A stretch of 64,000 bases of DNA. Source: Eubacterium_B sp034180045. Lineage in GTDB: Bacteria > Bacillota > Clostridia > Peptostreptococcales > Anaerovoracaceae. Shown here one piece after another: positions 17,387 through 25,260 of the stretch (the first letter of the stretch is position 1; every line of letters begins with the position of its first letter). A program made the position numbers and the translations under genes. Location of the stretch: the NCBI GenBank assembly GCA_034180045.1, contig JAXFOY010000025.1, positions 62,001 to 126,000 on the forward strand, written 5' to 3'. The notes below the pieces were generated by a model. The model did not search any database, was not told the DNA's origin, and was given only the letters and a program-made list of their open reading frames with translations.

Positions 17387-18291
17387 ATACAAGTGTAAAT
17401 CTTTGCGGTATAAATATTGACAATCCGGTAATTCCTGCCAGCGGCACCTTCGGATACGGCTATGAATTTGCCGATTTATATGATATAAATATTTTAGGAA
17501 GCCTTTCATTTAAGGGGACTACGGCGGAAGAACGCTTCGGAAACCCTACACCGAGAATAGCTGAGTCGGATGGGGGAATAATCAACTCCGTAGGTTTGCA
17601 AAATCCTGGGGTGGAGAGGGTTATTTCAGAGGAATTGCCAAAGCTTAGGGCTTGCTTTAATAAGAAAATTATGGCTAATATAAGCGGCTTTTCTATTGAT
17701 GAATACGTGGAAACCGCCATGAAACTCGACAAAGAGGAGCAGATTGGTTGGCTGGAAATAAATATAAGCTGCCCCAATGTTCACGGAGGCGGTATGTCTT
17801 TCGGAACGGACGCAAGATGTGCGGCTGAGGTGACGAAAGCTGTAAAGGAAGCTGTAAAAAAGCCGATTATAATGAAGCTTACCCCTAATGTAACGGATAT
17901 TGTCGAGATAGCAGCTGCCTGTGAAGATGCCGGGGCAGATGCGCTCAGTTTGATAAACACGGTTCAGGCAATGAGAATAAATCTTAAATCCCGCAAACCC
18001 GTATTGGCGAATGTATACGGAGGTTTATCAGGAAATGCCATATTTCCTATTGCGGTGAGAATGGTAAACCAGGTGGCAAAAGCAGTAAGGATTCCTATCG
18101 TGGGGATGGGCGGAATCAGCAGCAGCGAGAATGTACTTGAGATGATGATGGCAGGAGCAAGAGCCGTTGAAGTAGGTGCGGCGAATCTTATAAACCCGTT
18201 CGCATGTAAGGAGATAATTGAGGGCTTGCCTGCGGTGATGGATAAATACGGTATTAAAGATATTAATGAAATAATAGGAGCGGCAGTTTAA
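17380..18291 (+). CDS. pyrD: Dihydroorotate dehydrogenase, catalytic subunit (class 1B)
   Basis: A 303-residue protein starting at GTG 17380, with AGGAGG eight bases upstream. It oxidises dihydroorotate to orotate with bound FMN. The class 1B hallmarks are the active-site Cys in INISCPNVHGGG, NSVGLQNPG near the N-terminus, the KLTPNVTDI strand and the FMN phosphate-binding GMGGISS. It forms a heterotetramer with PyrK, whose gene overlaps the start. The TAA stop overlaps the pyrF ATG (TAATG), so translation is coupled. Confidence 0.96.
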   Translation: MVNTSVNLCGINIDNPVIPASGTFGYGYEFADLYDINILGSLSFKGTTAEERFGNPTPRIAESDGGIINSVGLQNPGVERVISEELPKLRACFNKKIMANISGFSIDEYVETAMKLDKEEQIGWLEINISCPNVHGGGMSFGTDARCAAEVTKAVKEAVKKPIIMKLTPNVTDIVEIAAACEDAGADALSLINTVQAMRINLKSRKPVLANVYGGLSGNAIFPIAVRMVNQVAKAVRIPIVGMGGISSSENVLEMMMAGARAVEVGAANLINPFACKEIIEGLPAVMDKYGIKDINEIIGAAV

Positions 18292-19019
18292 TGGGTAAAG
18301 ATGTAATAATTGCATGTGATTTTTCGAGCAAGGCGGACACATTAAAATTCTTGGAAAGATTCGGTGAAAAACGTCCTTTCGTGAAAATCGGAATGGAACT
18401 TTATTATGCTGAAGGACCGGAAATCGTAAAGGAATTAAAGTCCCGCGGGCATAAGGTTTTTGTTGACCTTAAGATTCACGACATACCTAATACTGCGGCA
18501 GCTGCCATGCGTGTTTTAGGACATCTAGGCGCGGACATTGTCAATGTGCATGCAGCGGGAACAAAAAAGATGATGGAAGCTGCACGAAAAGGTCTTGATG
18601 AGGGATACGAAAACTTTTGTAAGTTGAGCAAAACAAAGGGAGTAAAGCCTTTATTAATCGCAGTGACGCAGCTTACATCAACGGACCAAATTTCTATGCA
18701 GGAAGAACTTTTAATTGAAAAGCCGATAGAAGAAGTTGTTGAACATTATGCCGAAACTGCTATGTCGGCAGGGCTTGACGGCGTGGTTTGCTCAGCTCAG
18801 GAAGCCGGAAGAATACACAAAAGATGTGGAACGGATTTTATAACGGTCACACCGGGTATACGCTTTGCGGATTCTCAAAATGGTGACCAGAAGAGAGTTA
18901 TGACGCCAAGCTCCGCAAAAGAAATAGGTGCCGACTATATAGTTGTGGGAAGACCTATAACAAAAGCAGATGATGCCATGTCGGCATATGAGCGCTGCTG
19001 CAATGAATTTATCGGATAG
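18291..19019 (+). CDS. pyrF: Orotidine 5'-phosphate decarboxylase
   Basis: A 242-residue OMP decarboxylase, making UMP. The catalytic Lys/Asp array is seen in FVDLKIHDIPNT. The phosphate-binding end is seen in TPGIRF and IVVGRPIT. The ATG overlaps the pyrD stop by one base. Length and motif order are normal for the Firmicutes type I enzyme. Confidence 0.96.
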   Translation: MGKDVIIACDFSSKADTLKFLERFGEKRPFVKIGMELYYAEGPEIVKELKSRGHKVFVDLKIHDIPNTAAAAMRVLGHLGADIVNVHAAGTKKMMEAARKGLDEGYENFCKLSKTKGVKPLLIAVTQLTSTDQISMQEELLIEKPIEEVVEHYAETAMSAGLDGVVCSAQEAGRIHKRCGTDFITVTPGIRFADSQNGDQKRVMTPSSAKEIGADYIVVGRPITKADDAMSAYERCCNEFIG

Positions 19020-19042
19020 AAGCGAGAGAAAGTGAGGACGAT

Positions 19043-19690
19043 ATGAAAAGAGAAGCCGTGGAAAGAGAGATAGCAAAGGGATTATTGTCAATAAAGGCTG
19101 TTTTCTTTAGACCGGAGGAGCCGTTTACATGGGCAAGCGGTATAAAAAGTCCCGTTTACTGTGACAACAGACTGATTCTAACAGCGCCCGATGTGAGAAA
19201 TATAGTTGAAAGTTCAATTTCCGAAGTAATAAAAGAATCCTACCCTGAGGCTGATATTATCATGGGTACGGCGACTGCCGGAATAGCACATGCAGCCATT
19301 GCAGCACATATTTTGGGGCTGCCCATGGGATACGTACGCTCAAGCGCAAAAGATCATGGCAGAGGAAATCAGATAGAGGGGCGTCTGAATGCGGGAGATA
19401 AGGTTGTAATTGTAGAAGATCTCATTTCTACAGGGGGCAGCGTAATCGATGCGGCGAGAGCGCTCAGAGATGCCAGAGCGGAAGTACTTGGGATTGTAAG
19501 CATCTTTACATATGGGATGCAGAAAGGCTTGGATAGGCTCGCCCAGGAAAACCTTAAAAATATATCCTTGACGAATTTTGATGTCATAAGCGAAGTTGCC
19601 GTCGCAGAAAATTATATTAAGGCGGAAGACAGGAAAAGGCTTATGGCGTTTCGCAATAACCCAAATGATGAAAGTTGGATAAAAGCATGA
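19043..19690 (+). CDS. pyrE: Orotate phosphoribosyltransferase
   Basis: A 215-residue type I phosphoribosyltransferase; it joins orotate and PRPP to form OMP. The PRPP-binding motif VVIVEDLISTGGSVIDA is plain, and the flexible loop region (VRSSAKDHGRGNQIEG) precedes it. The stop overlaps the pyrB start (ATGA at 19687-19690). A GTGAGGACG ribosome binding region precedes ATG 19043. Confidence 0.95.
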   Translation: MKREAVEREIAKGLLSIKAVFFRPEEPFTWASGIKSPVYCDNRLILTAPDVRNIVESSISEVIKESYPEADIIMGTATAGIAHAAIAAHILGLPMGYVRSSAKDHGRGNQIEGRLNAGDKVVIVEDLISTGGSVIDAARALRDARAEVLGIVSIFTYGMQKGLDRLAQENLKNISLTNFDVISEVAVAENYIKAEDRKRLMAFRNNPNDESWIKA

Positions 19691-20820
19691 GAAAAACAAG
19701 AACGCCGGGAGAACTTAGACCGTGGGGAAGCGCTCGCAGCATTATAGATGTGGATGATTTGAGTGTAGAAGAGCTGGATTTCATAATAAAAAAAGCTTGC
19801 GATATAATGGAAAATCCGTATGAGTACAGTGATATTTGCAAAGGGAAAAAGCTTGCAACTTTGTTTTATGAACCTTCAACAAGAACCAGACTTTCTTTTG
19901 AGGCGGCTATGATTGAGCTTGGAGGTAATGTTTTGGGTTTTTCGTCGGCATCAAGCGCTTCCGTATCAAAAGGCGAAAGTGTAGCCGACACGGCAAAGGT
20001 GATAAGCTGTTATGCGGATATTATAGCGATGAGACATCCATATGAGGGTGCGCCTCTTGTTGCGGCGGTAAATTCATCAATCCCGTTGATTAATGCCGGA
20101 GACGGGGGGCACGCCCACCCAACGCAGACATTAGCGGATTTGCTGACTATTTATAGAGAACATGGCAGGCTGGACAATTTGGTAATCGGTTTGTGCGGAG
20201 ATTTGAAATACGGGAGAACCGTACATTCCTTGATAAAGGCTATGAGCCGCTACGAGGGAATAAGCTTTGTATTTATTTCCCCTGAAGAATTGCGAATTCC
20301 CGACTATATCAAAACTGAAGTTTTGAGGGTGAATGATATACCGTTTATTGAGGAAACTTCACTTGAAAACGCCATAGCTAAGCTGGATATTCTCTATATG
20401 ACAAGAATTCAGAGAGAGCGTTTTGAGGACATGGATGAATACGAGAGGCTAAAGGACAGCTATGTTCTAAACTCACAAAAGCTTGCCTCGGCAAAGCAGA
20501 ATATGAGCATTTTACACCCGCTGCCAAGGGTAAATGAGATAAGTGTGGAAGTAGATGATGATTTCAGAGCGTGTTATTTTAAGCAGGCTTTGAACGGAAA
20601 GTTTGTGAGGATGGCACTGATTTTGAAGTTGCTCGCAGATACGGCGCGCGGCGATTTTGACAGCAAATACGACGGAGCAGTTGCCGAGAATCACAAATGT
20701 CACAATTTGAAATGTATTTCTCAGATTGAGCAGGAACTGCCGCAGAGATTCAAGATAGGTCTTGACGGCAAAATGCACTGTGCTTATTGCGACAGTATAG
20801 TAAGTTTTGAAACAAAATAG
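19687..20820 (+). CDS. pyrB: Aspartate carbamoyltransferase with C-terminal PyrI-like zinc domain
   Basis: A 377-residue protein starting at the ATG that overlaps the pyrE stop. The catalytic part (about residues 1-315) has the carbamoyl-phosphate motif FYEPSTRTRLSFE, the 80s-loop Ser/Lys (SVSKGES), HPTQTLADL and HPLPRVNEI. It joins carbamoyl phosphate and aspartate. About 55-60 residues follow with CHNLKC and CAYC, reproducing the C-x4-C ... C-x2-C zinc ligands of the PyrI regulatory chain. The nucleotide-binding domain of PyrI is absent, and no separate pyrI is nearby. This resembles a fusion of the assembly domain only. It is the last gene of the operon. Confidence 0.93.
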   Translation: MRKTRTPGELRPWGSARSIIDVDDLSVEELDFIIKKACDIMENPYEYSDICKGKKLATLFYEPSTRTRLSFEAAMIELGGNVLGFSSASSASVSKGESVADTAKVISCYADIIAMRHPYEGAPLVAAVNSSIPLINAGDGGHAHPTQTLADLLTIYREHGRLDNLVIGLCGDLKYGRTVHSLIKAMSRYEGISFVFISPEELRIPDYIKTEVLRVNDIPFIEETSLENAIAKLDILYMTRIQRERFEDMDEYERLKDSYVLNSQKLASAKQNMSILHPLPRVNEISVEVDDDFRACYFKQALNGKFVRMALILKLLADTARGDFDSKYDGAVAENHKCHNLKCISQIEQELPQRFKIGLDGKMHCAYCDSIVSFETK

Positions 20821-20822
20821 TT

Positions 20823-20850
20823 TTGCATTTTCGTATAATACGGGTATAAT
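20823..20850 (+). promoter_or_regulatory. Promoter of the 52-residue protein gene
   Basis: TTGCAT (20823-20828), 16 bases, TATAAT (20845-20850). It follows directly after the pyrB stop, so the small gene can be expressed on its own. Confidence 0.6.
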
Positions 20851-20915
20851 TATATTAATAATATACAGAACATATGAGGCTAGTTTCTTTAGATTTTTCA
20901 GGAAAGGAAGCTGAG

Positions 20916-21074
20916 ATGAAACTTAAGAATGTTTTCAAAAAGAAAGTCGGAAAGAACAGGGGGAAAACTCTTCTGGATTCGATAGTTCCGGCAGCGAATA
21001 ATCATAGTACTGCGAGAAGAGCAGGTGACAGCATTGCCAGTCAAAGGGTAAAAACTACTGTAGAGGATAAGTAG
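20916..21074 (+). CDS. Small basic protein, unknown function
   Basis: A 52-residue protein, Lys/Arg-rich at the N-terminus (MKLKNVFKKKVGKNRGK). The middle reads LLDSIVPAANNHSTARRAGD. ATG 20916 has AAAGGAAG six bases upstream. The frame is open back to 20874, but that part has no ribosome binding site. A promoter lies 65 bases upstream and a terminator 32 bases downstream, so it looks like a single-gene unit. I do not recognise the family. The charge suggests nucleic-acid or membrane-surface contact, which is only inference. Confidence 0.6.
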   Translation: MKLKNVFKKKVGKNRGKTLLDSIVPAANNHSTARRAGDSIASQRVKTTVEDK

Positions 21075-21105
21075 AACATAAAATAGAAGTAGAGATGCAT
21101 TCATT

Positions 21106-21132
21106 GAGGTTAGAAAAATCTAGCCTCTTTTT
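21106..21132 (+). terminator. Rho-independent terminator after the 52-residue gene
   Basis: GAGGTTAGA, AAAA loop, TCTAGCCTC, then a T-rich tail: nine pairs with one wobble. Confidence 0.85.
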
Positions 21133-21201
21133 AGTTTTTATAAATAATCAAAGTGGTGATTATAAAAGTTAAAGTTATTTGTCGTGCTTATATAAAATGC
21201 T

Positions 21202-21316
21202 ATATGCGGATTTGTTGTTTTTGGGGCTTGTTTTATATGCGGATTTGAGGTAAAATCGTAATAAATTATATGCGGATTTGTTGTTTTTGGGGCTTGTTTT
21301 ATATGCGGATTTGAGG
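21202..21316 (+). repeat. Four direct repeats of a 13-bp element at 33-bp spacing
   Basis: ATATGCGGATTTG starts at 21202, 21235, 21268 and 21301, exactly 33 bp apart. The intervals alternate: repeats 1 and 3 are followed by the same 20 bases (TTGTTTTTGGGGCTTGTTTT), and repeats 2 and 4 by AGGTAAAA or AGGTGAAA. Read as codons, each 66-bp unit holds the frame MRICCFWGLFYMRI and a stop; the second stop lies eight bases before the ATPase start. The element ends in the ATPase ribosome binding site (GAGGTGA). Confidence 0.9.
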
Positions 21317-21322
21317 TGAAAT

Positions 21323-22651
21323 ATGCTTAAACGAAAAATTTATAATGAATTATTAAAATGGAAACTTGAATCAAAGGGGAAAACCGCATTGTTGATAGAG
21401 GGCGCTCGAAGAATTGGCAAATCAACAATAGTGGAAGAGTTTGCGAAAAATGAATATGAAACATATATATATATAGATTTGGCATTCGCAAACGATAATA
21501 TACATAGTTTATTTCAAGATATGAACGACTTGAATTATTTCTTTATGCAATTACAGCTAATTTATGGAGTGAATCTCAAGGAACGAGAATCTCTTATCAT
21601 TTTTGATGAGGTGCAATTTAGTCCTAAGGCAAGACAAGCTATAAAGAAACTGGTGGCTGATGGCAGATATGATTATATTGAAACAGGTTCATTGATATCA
21701 ATAAATAAAAATGTTAAGGATATATTAATTCCTAGTGAAGAAAGGCGATTACAGATGTATCCTCTGGACTTCGAAGAGTTCCTGTGGGCACTTGGAGATG
21801 AGTCAACAATGCCGCTTCTGGATACAGTGCTAAAAACAAAGAAACCGCTTGGTCAAGCGGTAAATCGAGAGCTATTGCGTAAGTTCCGCTTATATATGAT
21901 GGTAGGCGGTATGCCACAGGCGGTGCTTGAATATCTGGAATCAAATAATCTAGAACTGGTTGATAAGATAAAACGAGATATTATTGATTTATACGAACAA
22001 GATTTTTATAAGATAGATGCCAATGGGAAAATTTCAGGTCTATATGAAAAAATGCCTAGCGAATTAAACAGACATACGAAAAACTATCAAATCTCGAGCG
22101 TATTTCCAAATGAAAGGAAATCTACCTTGATAAATGAGCTTTCTGAGCTGATTGCATCCAAGACGGTTTTGCCTTCTTATAATTTAAATGACCCCAATGT
22201 AGGACTTTCAAGCCTCTATGACACAAATAAATTTAGGCTTTACAGTGCAGATACAGGGCTTCTTGTGACTTTGATGTTTAGAGATAAGAAATTTACAGAA
22301 AACGAAATTTATAAAAAAATGCTAAGTGACAAATTGCCGACTAATTTGGGAATTATATTTGAAAACATAGTTGCCCAGATACTTGTATCAAGGGGGTATA
22401 AGCTATATTATCATACCTATTACGATAGTGAGCAAAAGAGAAGCTTTGAGGTGGATTTTATTATATCAAAAGGCAGTAAAATCATTCCGATAGAAGTAAA
22501 ATCATCAACATATCGCAGTCATACCTCTTTGGATAAATTTACAGAGAAATATAGTAGTAGAATCAGTGATAAAATCGTTATTCACACAAAGGATTTGAGC
22601 TGGAAGAACGGTACCTTATATCTGCCTATATATATGGCGCAGCTTATATAA
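21323..22651 (+). CDS. AAA_14/DUF4143 family ATPase
   Basis: A 442-residue protein. The N-terminal AAA domain has Walker A GARRIGKST (about residues 27-35) and Walker B LIIFDEVQ (about 90-97). A winged-helix-like middle part follows. The C-terminal DUF4143 region has FEVDFIIS ... IIPIEVKSS, the D ... ExK pattern of PD-(D/E)XK-like folds. Family members are common in Clostridia and Bacteroidetes, and their cellular role is not settled. RBS GAGGTGA is part of the upstream repeat. The gene stands alone between the pyr operon and the convergent FemAB genes, and it may be laterally mobile. Confidence 0.88.
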   Translation: MLKRKIYNELLKWKLESKGKTALLIEGARRIGKSTIVEEFAKNEYETYIYIDLAFANDNIHSLFQDMNDLNYFFMQLQLIYGVNLKERESLIIFDEVQFSPKARQAIKKLVADGRYDYIETGSLISINKNVKDILIPSEERRLQMYPLDFEEFLWALGDESTMPLLDTVLKTKKPLGQAVNRELLRKFRLYMMVGGMPQAVLEYLESNNLELVDKIKRDIIDLYEQDFYKIDANGKISGLYEKMPSELNRHTKNYQISSVFPNERKSTLINELSELIASKTVLPSYNLNDPNVGLSSLYDTNKFRLYSADTGLLVTLMFRDKKFTENEIYKKMLSDKLPTNLGIIFENIVAQILVSRGYKLYYHTYYDSEQKRSFEVDFIISKGSKIIPIEVKSSTYRSHTSLDKFTEKYSSRISDKIVIHTKDLSWKNGTLYLPIYMAQLI

Positions 22652-22664
22652 AAACTGCGCCTTT
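22636..22664. terminator. Bidirectional hairpin between convergent genes
   Basis: GGCGCAG ... CTGCGCC, seven pairs around a 12-base A/T-rich loop. It overlaps the last codons of the ATPase gene and lies 31 bases beyond the minus-strand FemAB-like stop. Confidence 0.5.
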
Positions 22665-22694
22665 ATGAGCAAAATTATATAATTTAATGCCATA

Positions 22695-23915
22695 TTATCG
22701 TCTAAATATTTGCACCATCTTGACAATAGGGCTTAAAACCTTGGTAAAAGTACCGGCGAGGAGCACCAGGTTTCCTCCGAAGTTTTTCTTGAAATTATAG
22801 TTTCCCGAGGCGTTCTTTGCGCGCTCCGTCTCAATGGTTCCGTAAAAATTGTAAAGGGGGTATCCGTTTGTAAATGCATATTTAATCATTTCCCAGTTCA
22901 GCATTGCGGCACCGCCAAAGTGCATATATTCCCGGTATGAGCCGCCGAAAAGGAAGGTTACCTCTTTTCCGTAACACATAAAGACATATGAAGATAGACT
23001 TAGCGTATCACCTGTTATATTAAGTGCTTCAAACTCTTTTTTACGTTTTATATAGCTTTGGAGCTGGTCATCAGCATCTGCTATTTGACCTTTGCGCTTT
23101 CTCGTCTGCGGCTGATTGCTGAGATTCTCGATTTTTTCAGTAAACAAGGCGATGTTATCGTCAATATATTTTTTGTATTCTCTGCAATCGAGATAAGCCT
23201 CTAAAAACTTGGCTTTTTCGCCGAAGTTAGCCTTCATCGCTAAAAAATATTCAATAGGGTGGGCATAAAAACTCTTTCTCTGAGCCGTGCTGTCAAAAAT
23301 ATTATAGAAATCTGTCATCTTATCCGAGTCAAGTTCGCGTACTTTCACATGTGAATCGGAAGCTTTTTTGATACTGCCGCGAAGAGAACCGCTGAAGCTT
23401 TTGAATATTTCTTCCGTGCTTGAATAGTTATCCAGCGGTTTAATGAAGATTTGATCAATGGATTCCGAACCGCTGCGATCAACTTTGCGAGAATAGCCGA
23501 GAGCGCATATTGCTTCTATGGTATCCTCGTTTTTTTTATCTATGACCTCGAGATTATCGTCATAAATCAGGTTCTCAAGGGATGAATGTATCTCGAGAAT
23601 TTGAGCTTTCTTTTGTATATATGATTCCAGAGCGGTGATTATTTCTTTTACCTTTTCCGTATCTTTATAGTCTATGAGCGGGCCTTGGTAAATGCAGGCT
23701 TTTTTGAAGAATTTCATATGGCGTCTGTAAGCGACTATAGTTTGCCCCAGAAATTTATTGCTCTCTTCAAATTCTATCGCCTCTATGCCAAGATAAGCGC
23801 CCATGCCGTGCTGCATTTTAGCAAAGGCGGATGTTTGCATAAAGTTTGCGACTTCAAATTCTGCCTGTCTTTGTTCAAATTCGTCAAAAGTGATGGGATT
23901 TACTTTAATGGACAT
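22695..23915 (-). CDS. FemAB family peptidoglycan bridge aminoacyltransferase (paralog 1)
   Basis: A 406-residue protein of the FemX/FemA/FemB (GNAT-like) family, which adds amino acids from aminoacyl-tRNA to the lipid II stem peptide. Family features: N-terminal ITFDEFEQRQ, the central helical coiled-coil arm (about 250-300, EKIENLSNQPQTRKRKG) and the C-terminal YNFYGTIE ... KNFGGNLV motif. RBS AGGAG precedes ATG 23915. It lies 32 bases after a close paralog, in the same direction. The amino acid added cannot be inferred. Confidence 0.9.
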   Translation of the reverse strand: MSIKVNPITFDEFEQRQAEFEVANFMQTSAFAKMQHGMGAYLGIEAIEFEESNKFLGQTIVAYRRHMKFFKKACIYQGPLIDYKDTEKVKEIITALESYIQKKAQILEIHSSLENLIYDDNLEVIDKKNEDTIEAICALGYSRKVDRSGSESIDQIFIKPLDNYSSTEEIFKSFSGSLRGSIKKASDSHVKVRELDSDKMTDFYNIFDSTAQRKSFYAHPIEYFLAMKANFGEKAKFLEAYLDCREYKKYIDDNIALFTEKIENLSNQPQTRKRKGQIADADDQLQSYIKRKKEFEALNITGDTLSLSSYVFMCYGKEVTFLFGGSYREYMHFGGAAMLNWEMIKYAFTNGYPLYNFYGTIETERAKNASGNYNFKKNFGGNLVLLAGTFTKVLSPIVKMVQIFRR

Positions 23916-23947
23916 TTTTTCTCCTATTGAAATCGGGTGAGAATATT

Positions 23948-25180
23948 TTACGCATCGGCATGTTTTTTTATGCGTTTCAGCATGGTGACAAAAGGGTTGA
24001 AAGTCTTGGTAAAGGTACCGATGAGCACAACTAAATTGCCGCCGAAGTTCTTCTTGAAATGGTAGTTTCCCTTTGCCTTTGTCAGCTGATCCGTCTCTAT
24101 GGTGCCGTAGAAATTATATCTCTTGTAACCGCTTTCGAGGGCATGACGAATCATCGCATAATTAAGAAGCGTGGAACCGCCGAAGTTAAGATAATCAGCA
24201 TGGGAACCGCCGTATAAGATGATGACTTCATCTCCGTAGCATATGAAGACATAGGACGAAAGGGAAATTGTAGCATCGCCTATTTGCAATTTATCGTAGG
24301 ATTCTTTGCGTTTCAGATAGCTCCTAAGCTGGTCTTTCGCATCGTTGAGCTGCCCTTTTACCTTCTTTGTAAGCTCTAATTTCTCAAGTTCCGAAACTTT
24401 TTGCTCGAAGTTTGTGATGTTTGAGCTTAGATATTTTTCGTATGCACGGCAGTCCAGATACGCCTCCATAAACTTTGCCTGTTCACCGAAATTTTCTTTG
24501 AGCAAGCGGAAATATTCTTTTGACTGTAAAACAAAGTTTTTTCGCTTGCCGGTCTCTGTGTATATGTTATAGAAAACATCTATCTCGTCCTGTTTAAGTT
24601 CGCGCAGTTTGACACAGGAATCCGAGAATTTTTTGATGCTGCTTCTAAATGCGCTGGTCCATTCCTTGGTAATTTTGTCAAATGACTCGTAGTCGCTCAG
24701 GTTCTTGATAAAGATTTGATCTATGGATTGACTGCAACTTCTGTCAACAAAATTGGAAAATCCGAGTTCGCATAGAGCAGTTCCGACGCGTTCATTTAGT
24801 CTTGCCGATATTTCAAGCTTGTCGTTTAATATGAGATTATGAAGCGGGGGCGTGATTTTGACTTCGGCGCATTTTCTTTTGAGGTATTTTTCGAGTTCTA
24901 TGAATACATCACTCACTTTTTGCGAATCCGTGTAATCCATCAAAGGACCGTTCAGAATGTAGGCTCTCTTAAAAAATTTGTAAAATTTTCTGTAGTTTAT
25001 GATGCTTTGCCCTATGAGTCTACCGTCATCTAAAATCTGTATCAGTTCGGTTCCGATGTATACGGCTCTTGATTTTTGGCATTTTGCCATCTGTGCTGAC
25101 TGCTGAAAATTGGCGCAGGCGTAGATGTGCTGAGTCTTTTCGAATTCTTCTATAGATATTGGTTTTATACTTATCGACAT
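23948..25180 (-). CDS. FemAB family peptidoglycan bridge aminoacyltransferase (paralog 2)
   Basis: A 410-residue paralog of the gene at 22695. The start at ATG 25180 gives the matching N-terminus MSISIKPISIEEFEK; an upstream ATG at 25204 would add eight residues with no homolog counterpart. It shares the helical arm (LEKLELTKKVKGQ) and the YNFYGTIETDQL ... KKNFGGNLV end. Two adjacent transferases commonly add successive residues of an interpeptide bridge, as MurM/MurN or FemA/FemB do, so a two-residue bridge is possible. A 14-bp palindrome lies 37 bases upstream. Confidence 0.9.
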   Translation of the reverse strand: MSISIKPISIEEFEKTQHIYACANFQQSAQMAKCQKSRAVYIGTELIQILDDGRLIGQSIINYRKFYKFFKRAYILNGPLMDYTDSQKVSDVFIELEKYLKRKCAEVKITPPLHNLILNDKLEISARLNERVGTALCELGFSNFVDRSCSQSIDQIFIKNLSDYESFDKITKEWTSAFRSSIKKFSDSCVKLRELKQDEIDVFYNIYTETGKRKNFVLQSKEYFRLLKENFGEQAKFMEAYLDCRAYEKYLSSNITNFEQKVSELEKLELTKKVKGQLNDAKDQLRSYLKRKESYDKLQIGDATISLSSYVFICYGDEVIILYGGSHADYLNFGGSTLLNYAMIRHALESGYKRYNFYGTIETDQLTKAKGNYHFKKNFGGNLVVLIGTFTKTFNPFVTMLKRIKKHADA

Positions 25181-25216
25181 TATATTTTCTCTTTGCTTAT
25201 ACAATTACTTAATATG

Positions 25217-25230
25217 CGCTGTTAACAGCG
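25217..25230. promoter_or_regulatory. Perfect 14-bp palindrome upstream of the FemAB-like pair
   Basis: CGCTGTTAACAGCG. On the minus strand it lies between a TATAAT (near 25244) and the ATG at 25180, so it may be an operator or a 5'-UTR hairpin for the FemAB-like genes. Confidence 0.4.
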
Positions 25231-25260
25231 TGATGCTCAAATAACAATTATATCATGTAT

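Noticed and set aside
21202..21316. CRISPR array
   Set aside because: The repeats are only 13 bp, the intervals are not unique (two are identical), and no cas genes are near.
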